From assembly GCF_022605725.1 (NCBI RefSeq), contig NC_065552.1, positions 21,966,785 through 22,030,784 of the forward strand: a stretch of DNA of 64,000 bases, written 5' to 3'. This DNA comes from Anthonomus grandis grandis (taxonomy: Eukaryota > Arthropoda > Insecta > Coleoptera > Curculionidae). The translations under genes and the position numbers were made by a program. Within the stretch, counting starts at the first letter, position 1. Each line of letters starts with the position of its first letter. The notes below the pieces were generated by a model. The model saw nothing but the letters and a program-made list of their open reading frames with translations. It was not told the origin of the DNA and searched no databases. Positions 34,606 through 45,849 of the stretch are shown here, one piece after another.

Positions 34606-37140
34606 ATGTTATCTATGGCTTCAGGGAAAAATGAAGACCTCTCTTTACAAAAGGATACGATTGATGCCAATCTGTAAGTAAATGTATAAATCCAAAAGAT
34701 TTGTTATTCTAATCCTGAAGTCTAGCTAGATTTTTTCAAGTAAATTAATTTAATTTAGTACTTAATTTTAATAAAAAAATATTTTTTTGGAAAATCTTAA
34801 TTTTTGTGTTTTAGCTGTTTATATCGTCAAAATAAGATGCTAATAAAACTATAATTGATAAATTTACTGAAATAAGAAAGTTAGTTTTTTTAAACTTTAA
34901 ATATTTATAGAAATACAGTAAAATGTTATTTTTTAGTGCTACGTTGGAACCCATTGCTATAAATACCGTCGATCAGGGAAGTAACTCTTCAGACTACGTG
35001 TTGCAGGAATTACAGCCTATATCCCATTATTTATCAGCAGAAAATGTTAATCAAGATTTTCTTAAGATTGAGGCATCCTGCTCTATTTCAAATAACAAGG
35101 TTTCGATTTCGCTAGAAATTATTAATATTGACGACGTTATTATTGAACCTTTTGACAACATTAATTCAGTACAAAAGGACTCAAGTGACATCATACTGGC
35201 AACAACGGAATCTATTAGGCCAACAACACCGGATGCACCTTTACAAATGTTAGGTAATGTAGCATTTGGAAATGCCATTTTATAATTTTTTTAACATATT
35301 TGTATTGTAACAGGTGGCGATCAAGCAAGTCACAAAGAGTCTGTAAATTCAGAAGATGATACTGATGAAGATGACGAGATCGAGGAGTTGTGTTTAGCTC
35401 AACTTGCTAAGAAATTAAAAGTATCACCGCAAAGTCAGAAAGATGGTAAATGTTTTATAATGGTTATTTGCAAATGTTTTCTTAATTTTCAGGTATCGTT
35501 AAATAAAGTTAATTGTTTTTATTTTAGTAGACCCAGAAGAAAACATGAAAAAAAAAGAAAAGTCTGCATTGACTTGAAGACCAGGAAATTAAATAAAGTA
35601 AAATTAATGGCTGAAAAACATCCGGTGCTGTCTGGATGTAAAACTAACTGCAAAAAAAGTTGTTCTTCTATTATAAGCGGAGAGACAAGGCGCAAAATAA
35701 ACTGTAAATTTTGGAAAGTTCAAAAAGGGACAGAAAATGTTTCATTCTAAATAGCTGTAAGCGATTAACAGTAAAACGAAGAACGGGAGAATATGTTGCA
35801 AGAAAAACTAACACGTTTAAGTATTATCTAGATAATGAGTAAGGTGAGTCTGTAAATGTATGCAAAACCTTTTATTTACCTACATTAGGATACAAAACCT
35901 AATAATGACCGCATATTACATGACACATTATCAAAGACACCTAAAGGACAGTTTACTCCTGTTCAACATGGACGCATAGGATAACGCTCGATGAAAAAAA
36001 TAGATGACGCTGATATTAATGCTCATATTTCACCCAGAGGTTTTCCATTATCGCAGAGAACATGCGCCGAACACTCGAAACCTTGGTAGTGATGTGTCAA
36101 TCGCCCTCATGCATAGAGATTTTCAGAAAAAGTTTCCTGCTATAAATGTTTCATATGAGAGTTACAGACGAAAAGCAGCCAAAAATATCTCGTTCATCAA
36201 GCTTGGACACGAAGAATGCGATATGTTCATGGACATACCAAAGAAAACCTCCAAGAATCATGTAAGAAATGCGTTTTCTGGAAAAATCATATTAATCGTG
36301 CCAAAGAATCGCGCCAATTTTATAGGAAATAATCTGAAACTACCTTTGATTCTAAAACAAAATGCGTTTCTTGCGATCTACAAAAAGTCACCATGCTTCA
36401 CAGAATGGATATGTTTAAAAAGATTATTTTTTTTGCAAAGGTTAATAGCGTTTAATGAAACCTTTGTCCCTCTGGGCAAGCTGTCGAAAAATAATAAGTC
36501 GTTTGCCGTTGTCTGGCATGAAGAAATTAGTAAACGTTCCAAAGAAGATATTATTAGTACCTTTCACGCCTTTTTAAAGTTTAATAGAGACGCCAATAAT
36601 ATAATAATATGGATGAACAGTTGTGCCAGTCAGAATAAAAACTGGACATTGTTTACTTTCTTAGTTGAAATGATGAACTCTAACGAAATACAAGCCAACA
36701 TAATAACTTTTAACTACTTTGAACCGGGACAGACTTTTATATCCGCTGATAGTTTTCATCACCAAATCGAACTATCTATGAAGAGGAAACAAAAAATATA
36801 TGATTTCAGCGACTTTCTTGATGCAGTTGGTAGCAGTTGCAAGGGCAATGTGGATGTAAAAGCGATGAATTTTAATGACTTTTGTGTTTGGAAGGATGTG
36901 ACATCACAAACTAAGTTAAAAAAAGATTTAGAAAACCGACCATACCTTTCAGATATGGTTTAGGTTGTGGTTGAGCGCGGCCAGTACACTTTAAAATATA
37001 AAAAAAGTTTTACCGGAGAGTTTTATGTTTTGGATTTCCTAATGAATAAAGCTATGAGAAAAAAGAACTTCATAAGCCTACACCATCTTTACAACAACCC
37101 CGAGGATTCCCAAAAGAAAAACGAGATAACATTCTCAAGC
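34606..37140 (+). pseudogene. Spliced transposase of the TATA-flanked element
   Basis: Exon 1 (ATG 34,606, MASGKNEDLSLQKDTIDANL) ends at GTAAGT 34,674. Exon 2 is 34,937-35,253, exon 3 35,314-35,445 and exon 4 starts at 35,528 or 35,531. All junctions are GT-AG and keep frame, and exon 3 has an acidic stretch (DDTDEDDEIEELC). Later come a Cys-rich part (LSGCKTNCKKSCSSI), YVARKTNTFKYYLDNE, VCKTFYLPTLGYKT, FHYRREHAPNTRNLGSDVSI, YESYRRKAAK and KLGHEECDM. The core (36,004-36,963) reads FAVVWHEEISKRSKEDIIST, IIIWMNSCASQNKNW (where relatives have Asp-Asn-Cys) and YFEPGQTFISADSFHHQIE. Frameshifts at poly-A runs, stops and Asp to Asn in the core make it inactive. Confidence 0.7.
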
Positions 37141-37301
37141 AATTAGGTACTATGTTCCCAGATAATAGAAAACTGTTTTGGGAAAATTTGCCTGACAAGA
37201 AAAATGATGACGGTAGCGATGAGGAAGAAGAAACATAATTATGTGTTTTTAATAATTAGCTTTATTAGTTAAAGTGTTTTTTTTTTGTAGAATGTGTCCA
37301 T

Positions 37302-37447
37302 GATAAGAACGGTCTGCTTTCTGATCCAGAAGAAGCGATTTCTCAGAAACGAAACGTCGGATATAATTTTTTTTGTTAAATTTGTAATCGGACGTTACGT
37401 CTCTGAGGAATCGCTTTATCCATATCAGAAAGCAGTTTATTCTTATC
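37302..37447. repeat. Hairpin-forming inverted repeat
   Basis: Two arms of about 62 bases (GATAAGAACGGTCTGCTTTC to GAAACGTCGGAT, and its imperfect complement ending GAAAGCAGTTTATTCTTATC) separated by about 20 bases. It lies downstream of the transposase inside the TATA-flanked element. It could be a foldback MITE or a 3'-end structure. Confidence 0.75.
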
Positions 37448-37579
37448 TCTAAACACACTGTATATCATTTTGTAATGTGCACATTCGTATATTTTAATTA
37501 TAAAAATTTATACAAAAATATAAATTATTTATTTTCTTTTTTTGGAGACTGTAGTTACTTGTAAAATATCCTATTCGTA

Positions 37580-37844
37580 AATTAAAATGCAGATACGGCA
37601 ATATTCCTGTTCCAATAAAATATTCGCTGCACAATAAAAACGCGGTATCTGACTTTTAACCTATAATAAAGATAAAAACGTGTTTTTTTGGAAGGTTATA
37701 TTTCCAGTATAAGTCCAACTATCATTATACATTTTTTTTATCAAAAAGGTAAAAAGGCATATGGAGTTCAGAGGAAAAACTTTGATGGCCGATTTCTCGA
37801 ATTCATGTTGGCTGCACATACCGCGTTTTAATTGAGGACGGCAG
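37580..37844. repeat. Right subterminal iterons of the TATA-flanked transposon
   Basis: One weak copy (AATTAAAATGCAGATACGGC) near 37,581, one good direct copy (AATAAAAACGCGGTATCTG) at 37,633-37,651, and the terminal inverted copy (GCACATACCGCGTTTTAATT) at 37,814-37,833. Confidence 0.7.
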
Positions 37845-37848
37845 TATA

Positions 37849-38400
37849 TTTCTTCTTTATACTTCGAAATCAAAATGAATTAAACTAAGAAGTAAGAATC
37901 AAGAAAAACAGTTTAGTATCAGGTTGGTATGGATCGACTTATACAAACAGCTGATAAGAATGTTGCGTATTGTGCACGAACAGCAGAACCGAACTTTTAA
38001 TACCATTAAAAATCCGAAGACTACGAGAACTGATTCTGAATCAGTAACGAATCAATCCGATGTCATCCGCGAACGTTGAACTATTACTAAAAGTTCAGAA
38101 TTGAGTTCCTGAACCGGTTCGGAATTGGACCAAGGAACAAAGCTAATAACAGAAACACGAGAGGGGTCTCTAAATTCAAAAATTTCAAAATCACTTTATC
38201 AATGAAAACATATAACAGTCAAATTTCTGACAATACCATATTTCGCTTTATAAAAAAATAGCATATTAATGCGAAAACCGTAAGGCTCTATCTCCTATAG
38301 CAAGTGAAATAATCTACAATAGTGACCAAATTTGGACACCCTTTAACAGCAACTAATTGTATTGGGTACTGAGGTTTTAGGTGTCAGTTTTACAATTTAT
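37849..38400. other. Spacer, nothing recognised
   Basis: AT-rich sequence between the TATA-flanked transposon and the Penelope-like element. It may include the 3' UTR of the latter. Confidence 0.4.
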
Positions 38401-38759
38401 TGTTGAGCTAATATGAATGAATCAATCAATTTCAGAGACATTTTGCTCTAAAACATTTATTTTTCTATTCAAGATCTTAACTTTGGAAAAATCGAAATTA
38501 TGATCCACCGAAAAATTATGTTGTGCGATATTGCAATAGTATTTGTGTTGATTCATTCTGCTTTTGATGTATTGTCTAGTTTGTCTTAAGCGCCCCTCAC
38601 ACGATCAGTATTTTCTACCAGTCATCAGTCTGCTCGAATCGCCTCTTGAAATGTGTTCAGTCACCAGTCTGCTGACTTGCTCGAATCCTCTGCTGCTTGA
38701 AGCAGTTCAAGCGTTCGCGTCATTTATCTGTTAGTTATTTTACATTTAACAAGTGCTAA

Positions 38760-39125
38760 ACGTAATAAGCAAAAGAGACGCTGGATTAAGCAATGGATTA
38801 GTCAACGTGAAAAATATACTCATCTGAATTTATTAAATTTTATTAAAGACACAGACCCCGAGGATTACAAAAATTATTCCGAATGACAAGTGTAGTCTAC
38901 AAGGAACTTTTGGACGTGGTTAAGCCTTATATTATGAAACAACCAACAAACATGAGGGATCCTATATCAGCAAATGAACGATGAGCAGTAACTTTGCGTT
39001 TTCTGGCAACTGGAAGATCATTAAGGATTTAAAATATTCTGCTGTAATTTCTCCCACTACTATAAGTGAAATTATCATGGAGACTTGCAATTCAATACCT
39101 GAGACGCTTAAAGGATATAAACAAC
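38760..39125 (+). pseudogene. PIF/Harbinger transposase N-terminal part, element 3
   Basis: KQKRRWIKQWISQREKYTHL and NFIKDTDPEDYKNYSE, then, after a frameshift, RMTSVVYKELLDVVKPYIMK and TLRFLATGRS, and after another, LKYSAVISPTTISEIIMETC and NSIPETLKGYK. This is the helical region before the catalytic domain. Everything after it, including all three catalytic residues, is deleted, so this copy could move only with help from elsewhere. Confidence 0.8.
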
Positions 39126-39172
39126 TTTTAAACTTTTTTTACATACCTTGGTTCGATTCATTTTTCTTTTAT

Positions 39173-39511
39173 CTAGTATTTCCACGTCAGATAAAAATTG
39201 AAGAGCATAAAACGTCCACGCGCTTGGTTCATACACATCGTATGTTGCACTTCCAGTCCGTTTGGAATCCTAAATTTTTTTAACTCTCGCCTAAAATTGC
39301 TTCTTAGCGTATTGATTTGTTTTTTTACATCGTCAGTGGTCGCATTCGGTTTGTACTGCACAAACATTTTAAGCAGAGCTTCATATCCTCTTCTTTTCTT
39401 ATCTCTGTCACAATATTCAGATATACTTGAATTCCACAATTCGGGCATAGACCTATATAGGTCTATAAATTGAGTTAAAACATATTTTTTTTCCTTTTTC
39501 TTCTGCTTCAC
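39173..39511 (-). CDS. MADF-domain protein, companion of Harbinger element 3
   Basis: An open 112-codon frame. MADF motifs: VLTQFIDLYRSMPELWNSSI, SEYCDRDKKRRGYEALLKMF and VKKQINTLRSNFRRELKKF, followed by a linker. The whole domain is present, unlike the copy at 14 kb. The C-terminal end runs into the deletion point, so the tail is probably lost. It converges on the truncated transposase. Confidence 0.75.
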   Translation of the reverse strand: MKQKKKEKKYVLTQFIDLYRSMPELWNSSISEYCDRDKKRRGYEALLKMFVQYKPNATTDDVKKQINTLRSNFRRELKKFRIPNGLEVQHTMCMNQARGRFMLFNFYLTWKY

Positions 39512-40309
39512 ACAAATCAGGTGAAGCTATGGAGCTCAGAGCGGTCGTTTCCTGGGTTTCTTCCATTGTGTATGGTACTCAACTTACCTCTGCCTCTGCC
39601 TCTGTCTCTGCACGGTGCACGATGCAATTCAGACTGACGACTGTTGGAATGATTGACAGTCTCGCCCTCACACGGTCAGTATTTTGATCAATCTTTTAGC
39701 TCCGCCCCCAATGACTGACGTGATTTTCAGGATCCCGAAAATCACTTCAGTCATTCATTCATGACTGACAGTCTATCAGTATTTGCCCTCACACGATCAG
39801 TATTACTGACTATATTTCAAAATACTATCAGTAATACTGATCGTGCGAGGGGCGCTTAAGACAACTCTCTTATCACAGTTACAACAGGGAAACTTGTAAA
39901 TTAAGTTAGAAGATAGTTCTTTAGGCCCTTAAATAAGTGAAAATAAATATAGCCTATTCATTTTGTATTATTAAATGCAAGTTTAATATTGGGTTTTTTC
40001 AAGATAATATTTCTTACACTTTCAGAATGTCACTTTTTGATGCACCAAAACATTCACAAAGGAAGTACTGTTTTGCTAGAATAAATTCTTAATAAGGTTT
40101 GTTATATCACTTGGTAGAAATTATATCAGTGGTACTATGAATGTGTTTTGGGGACAGGCTTAAATCGTGTCATCCACGTAGAACTGTATAAATCCCAATC
40201 AAAATGGCAGAGATGGGTTATAAGTTGATCCATCACAATGTTGGGCAGTACTGGACTAGTTGGATTTTCTTTCGCTAAGCCATCAAGTTAAAGGTTAAAC
40301 TTACTAGTA

Positions 40310-43300
40310 AATTAGAAATAACTAGTTTCAAATAAAATTTCAATTATTCACAGAATATTTCGCATACCATGGTATTATAGGCATATAAAACCATATAAAT
40401 TTAAAATATCAAATATTATCAATTTGGTATATTAGTAAACAAAGATACTACGTCCAAAGAAACAAGAACATAACCCTCTGGAAGAGAGGTACTATGTATA
40501 AACTTTACGGAATCGAAAGAGTTTATGATGTTAAGTTAAAAAGGTGTTAATGATTTGTTATATGAAGGTGACATATCAAGTAACTTTTAATTTAGACGAG
40601 TACTAACGAGCTTTTTATCTTGACTAATAAATCGAAAATCGAAAGCATATAAGATAGAAGAACGAAGTCAATAAAAAACACTTTATACCTAACATGCACC
40701 AACAACTCCCGGAATCATCAATATTGTTTTAATTGATGATGAAATACTAATTTATCACTAAAAAAATTATTAAAAATTATAAAAAAAAAAAAAACTTTTA
40801 AATATATACTGTACGCGTAATAAATAAAGCATCAAAAACAAATCTGCCTGATGATAATACGCGCAACTAAGACGTCAAATATTATGATTAGCGGAAATAC
40901 TCACAAGTGATTAATAAACATATCGATTAATAGCCTGTATGAGATACCCTTGTTATATGTATGAAGATTTTAAATTTGCCGGTATACAAATAACAATATC
41001 ACAAAATATGCAATTAAATTATCTAAACATAAAAAAGTCTCGCGCGCGGTTATATATCAGTTTTAAAACATTATTTCCATTGACCTTTAAGACGACGTGA
41101 CGATGTATTTATATAATATGCATTGGAATTACTCATCAAATTTTATAGATGTTTTTTTATTTCGCCTTTTTATTTCTACTACTTCGACGTTACGACCGAT
41201 AAGAAGGGTCATTCCGAAAACTGTCCCTTGATATCAATTCGCTCTGGTCCTCCTGTCCCTCTTGTCCTTAATCCTGCAATATATTTGAATGTCCTCAAAA
41301 ATATTTTTTTTCAGTAAAGTTGCTAAGCCGATTATTGCACACAGATTTTTATTTTAATATGAATTCAGAGAAAGACCAGGCAGCATTTATAGGGAGCATC
41401 CATACAAATGCACGAAAAAAATTTAATATTATTTTAAGTTATTAACTAGATTAAAAGATAATAAACTGGAGGGACATTTCAGAATAGAGGCAAAAATCGA
41501 AAATCTTAATGTTTATTTATTACTTCAATTTATTACGTCTAACTTAATTAATGACTATAAATAATTTTAAAACGAACGAAAAGCATGCATGCAAATTATT
41601 TATGAAAATAACATATATATTACACTATAATTAAACAGATTACCTAAAGTCTAAAACATAGTAACAAATAATATTTATTTGCTCTCCTTACATTATGTAA
41701 CAGGTTATTTTTGGATAGCAAACAAACTGATAAAATAATTGATGCAAGTATTAATGGTTTAATGTCTTTAGTTATCAATATTATTATGAAAATGTAAGTA
41801 CGTTTATTATTCTTCTAGTTTTTATACTATTTTGTTCGTATTTTCTAGTTAAAGTTGATTCGTGAAGTTTATTTAGGGTTTTACTTACGTTTAGGTAATA
41901 TTTTCATCTATAGTGTTTAGTTTTTAAGCAGTTCATCTTGTTTAAGGCACTATTTAAGCCCCAATATTTATTTATTTTATATTATTTTTATTTAGTAATA
42001 TGTTATGTAGTTTCAATTGTTTAATCAGTTTTTACCTTGGAAACAGTTAAACGACAGTTAACGCAAGTAAGGTTAGAGTTTTGGACGTTGCCATTAAAAG
42101 AGTCTTTCTGAATTTCTATACAAAAAATTATGATAATTCTCTTGCATATCATCTTATTCTCTTCCTTTTTCTCACTTAAGCAATTTTCGTAAAAAAATCT
42201 TAATTTCTTAGGTATTTAAACTGTTTTCATCAAGCCTTAACTAGTTGTTCTGGCTCAACTTTTTTGTTTGTGGTGTTTTTTAACTTATAATCTGTTTCTT
42301 TTTACATGAGCGTCACTAAGCCGAAGCTGAGGACGAGAAACAGAGATATTTTTTTTTTGTTTAGGTATTGGAGATAAAGTTGTAAAATAAATTGTTTGTT
42401 AGAGGAAGGTTTTAACCTTACTCCAAAGCCTATTTTAATTTTTTGATTTGTTTAGCTGCATAGGATACAGGATGATTTAGCTTGTTTCTTAGTCAGTTTC
42501 TTGTTTTTGATGAAGTTTTTAATTTGCCTTGGAAAAACTAGATATTGGGATTTGGGAATCCGAACTTGAGTTGTGGATTATAAAATATTGTTTGCGATTT
42601 GTAAAACGGCTTATTCAATTTCTATTCAATTTTGTGGAATAGAAATTGGGAGTATATTAAACAAATTTCTGTTGAACATGTTCTATCTTGTACCTTGGCA
42701 GTAACCTCAAACTAAAAAAAATAATAATAAAGGCAACAATTTTATTTGTACTAAAGAAAATAGGAAAAAACTATACATTTATATTTTGGAAAAAATTTGA
42801 AATTTCTCGGTTTACTTATATACAAAAAAAATACATAGTCGATACTCGACTGTGACTACCAAACTGTGACAAGATTACAATTTTTACTTTAGATTTGAGC
42901 TATTGGTTTTAAATATTATATATATTTTATACTTTAGTCTATTTTATATGTAGGTACATGGATTGAAACCACCTCGTATAAGAAATACTCTGCTGATGTT
43001 TGATCTTCGATGTTTATTTGTTTCCTGTAAATTGGTAAATAAACTTTATTATTTTCCTTTTTGATATTAATGATATTAGTAATAATAATAATTATTTATA
43101 TTATTAAGTGTGAATCTGGGCTCAGCAAGTAAAAGGAAAAAATATTTTATTTACATTATCATAATAACCACTGTTCCTTTACATATGTCTAAACATTATC
43201 TAAAAAAATATAATTAATATCATCAATTATTATTTTATCTTACAGTAGATAATAATGATTATTAGAGATTAATTAAACCTGTCCAACATATCGAATAATT

Positions 43301-45250
43301 TTTGCGGAGTCATATAATATAAAAGAAGATGCACGTTTTGTTAATTTTTCAGTAAACAGTTTCTAGTGATTTAATTATTTTAACGTTTATTGGAAAAAGT
43401 TATAATTAAATTGATGCTTTAAAAACAAGGTAATTTATTCAATTATGTAGGATTTTTTCTGTTATTTTAATTAATAGGGTCTGAATATGAAGTAAAAAGT
43501 TACAAAAAACTTAATGTCAAGTTAACTGAGCCAGTTTGCTTAACGGATTTTACCAAATTTCATTACTTTTTATTAAGTGATTTTATTGATAACTGCAACT
43601 ATATAGAAACTATGACATTAATTTACCTTAATCGTTGTTATAAGAGCGTAGCTCTTATGGAGGGCCGCTACTTTTGGGGAGTTTTCGCACGACCTCGGGA
43701 CTCGGCGGACAAAAGTGCCTATAACTTTTTTTCTAATTAGGGTAAAGAAGTGATTTTTATAATTTTATAATCTAGATATATGAAAATTAAACATTTGTAT
43801 AAAATGGATAATAATTATATGCTAATAACTGCAGAGAAGAGCATAATGTGGTTTATATATAGAGCAAATATGGTTTATGCCTTAAGGAATGGAATCTTCA
43901 AAAAAAAGACAATAACTTCTACTATAGATCAATTTTCTCTTTAATTATTAAAACTAAATAACTGTATGACAAAAGTTAATAAAACAATAAATAGATTATG
44001 GAACATAAACATTAAATAAGTTTTATTTTCTAACCAAAAATAGAGACTTTTTGCCTAGAGACCTTTTTGCCTATTCAAGATCTGAAACAAATAAAGTATA
44101 TATAATTACATATGCATATTTCATTGAGGCAACACAAAGTATATAAATTGTAAATGCATCCATCTTCTGGTGAAACAATCCAGTAATAAGTGAAACTTTA
44201 TTAAAATATTGCTCCGTTTTACTCACAACAAAAAAGCTGATTCATATCCCTTCAAACACATTTCATGATCTCTGAGGAATCCTAACATACATCCTGTAGC
44301 TTATTTATTTCTGGCTGTGTACTCTAACCAACAGTAAAGACAGGCAGTTCTCCCTGGTTTCCCAATTTCATCAATATGGTAGAATCTCAATGATTTCTTG
44401 ACGGATCTCCTAAAGTGCATGGTCTGAGCCCTATCAAACACATTTCTTGATCTCTAGGGAATACTAACATACTTCATTTAACTTATTTATTTTTGGTTGT
44501 GTAGTCTAATCAGCAGTTAAAACATGCAATTCTTCTCCTACAACAAATGGGTCCCATATCTGTTAAATTGTTGACCAGGATGAAAACAAATCATACCTTT
44601 TAATCATTCTAGGTACACAAAACAAAGGCCACACAGGCAAAATATATATGAACTTGAATGAAGTTATGAGATTTTCATCAGTGTTATTTAGCAAATAATT
44701 TGTGTTAAAGTTTTCCAATAAATATTAGTTAAAAAATAATAATAATTTCTCAAGGTGAATTATGTTATTGTTTTGTTGGGTTGACATTGACAAAAAAGTG
44801 ATATAGTGGGAAAAAACAAGTTTTCTTTTGTTTTTTCCAATGTTTCATTAATATCTCGGCTTCTGTAGCTCCGATTCAATCCGTTAATGGTTTATTGTAT
44901 TCCTTATTCCGTTTCTGATAATCATTTGCATCATTATATTGGCCTTAATATAAAGGCCAATATAAAATAAAGGATATTAGAAAAAATATATGGCAAAACC
45001 AGTTTGAAATATTCCAATGCAGGCTTTTATGAAATATGATTTACCAAAAATTTATGTTTTATTTAGGTAAAATTATTGAATTTTTACAAAGGGTTGATAT
45101 ATTATGCATAAGTGTGTGCTAGAGTCTTATTATTTATTTCAGCGTACTTACTCTCATCGCCATAAAAAACATCTTTATCAGGCGTGACCTAGACCTAAGT
45201 CTTCACCAACCTTCATCCTCCTGTATGACTGCATTTGAGTCTCAATTTTT
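40310..45250. other. 4.9 kb without a recognisable gene
   Basis: The longest featureless stretch. Very AT-rich, with only short chance frames. It holds a local direct duplication (44,247-44,540, listed separately). I saw no terminal repeats or transposon motifs in it. Confidence 0.5.
44247..44540. repeat. Local direct duplication, two diverged units 184 bp apart
   Basis: Units at about 44,247-44,355 and 44,431-44,540 share TCAAACACATTTC, TGATCTCT, CTAACATAC, CTTATTTATTT, GGCTGTGTA/GGTTGTGTA and CAATTCTTCTCC-like ends with about 80% identity by eye. Confidence 0.7.
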
Positions 45251-45254
45251 GCCT

Positions 45255-45640
45255 TGAAAAATGCATTAAAGCTTTCGAAATGTATAAGGGAACACTACGC
45301 ATATCCTGAATCGAAAAAATAAGAAACACCAAAGCTCTCAATAGAATGCAGAAAAACTAAAGATAAACCTAATGATAGCAATCAATTAGTGTAAATTAAG
45401 GTGTATTGGACATAGCATAAGAGGAGATTAATATGAAATACATCGGTTGGTTTTCAAGGGAAGAATTCAGGGGAAAGGTGAATAGTGAAAATATAAAACT
45501 CATTGCTCGAGAATCTACACAGATGGCTCATCCAAAATCTTCAGAGCAGCTGTTTAACGAGTTGCTTGTCACTTATATCGCCAATCTTTGAAGGAAGACG
45601 GCCGAATGAAAAGAGTAGAGCGGAGCTCTTATCACATCAT
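45255..45640 (+). pseudogene. LINE ORF2 C-terminal fragment
   Basis: Pieces in changing frames: CIKAFEMYKGTLRIS, IEKIRNTKALNRMQKN, RCIGHSIRG, VFKGRIQGKGE, then SSKIFRAAV and a VANLR-like end. They match the post-RT tail of LINEs with an AFEMWxYRRMLKISW-type segment. No RT core is attached. Confidence 0.45.
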
Positions 45641-45849
45641 GATTCTTGGAAGCATGATACCCCAAAAACCGTAAAAACAAATAGTCGTTTAACTCACCGC
45701 GTTGCCGGGGCAGCACCTGTTAAACAATCTCTAATAAATTTAATTCTTTTTTGAATTAGTTTCCTCTGACCAAAAGCTTTTCTACTGGTCCCAACTGATC
45801 AAAGTACGAGCGAAGCTCGTAAAGCTTTTAAACAATTCTAAATTATAAA

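Larger units (their letters stand above)
34102..37844. mobile_element. Multi-exon DNA transposon with TATA flanks and subterminal iterons (Sola-like by inference)
   Basis: The termini are inverted repeats of about 32 bp beginning CTRCCGTCCTCAATTAAAA, flanked on both sides by TATA (34,098-34,101 and 37,845-37,848), which fits a 4-bp target duplication. Copies of the core AAAAMGCGGTAWSTGC recur inside both ends. A spliced plus-strand transposase fills the middle. A 4-bp target and an Asn-Cys-x-x-Gln-Asn-Lys-Asn motif recall Sola-type transposons; the superfamily is inference. Length is 3,743 bp. Confidence 0.75.
38590..39855. mobile_element. Internally deleted PIF/Harbinger element 3, nested in Penelope
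   Basis: Ends GCGCCCCTCACACGATCAG (left) and GCGCCCCTCGCACGATCAG (right, reverse-complemented), about 23 bp, each bordered by TTAA. The 3-bp TWA target usual for this superfamily cannot be told from TTAA here because the site is palindromic. Extra copies of GCCCTCACACGRTCAGTATT occur at about 39,662 and 39,786. It contains a transposase N-terminal part (plus) and a MADF gene (minus), with the catalytic half deleted. Length is 1,266 bp. Confidence 0.85.
38400..40300 (-). mobile_element. Penelope-like retroelement, split by a Harbinger insertion
   Basis: Minus strand, outer part 40,300-39,857: NPTSPVLPNIVMDQLI and, after a frame change, LGFIQFYVDDTI (RT catalytic YVDD), then NIILKKPNIKLAFNNTK and KELSSNLIYKFPCCNCDKR, the start of the GIY-YIG endonuclease. 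The sequence resumes at 38,589 with QTRQYIKSRMNQHKYYCNI and FSVDHNFDFSKVKILNR, the rest of that domain. The pieces join across the Harbinger element at a TTAA. Only the end of RT and the endonuclease remain; the 5' part is missing. Confidence 0.85.

Noticed and set aside
35051..35278. Minus-strand frame opposite transposase exon 2
   Set aside because: A shadow of the plus-strand coding exon.
35388..35750. 120-codon frame treated as a separate gene
   Set aside because: It reads through intron 3 of the TATA-flanked transposase. Its two ends are exon parts and the middle is intron.
43640..43740. GC-richer patch with the palindrome AGAGCGTAGCTCTT
   Set aside because: Short palindrome without arms or partner sequence. 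It could be the edge of an old element, but nothing supports that.
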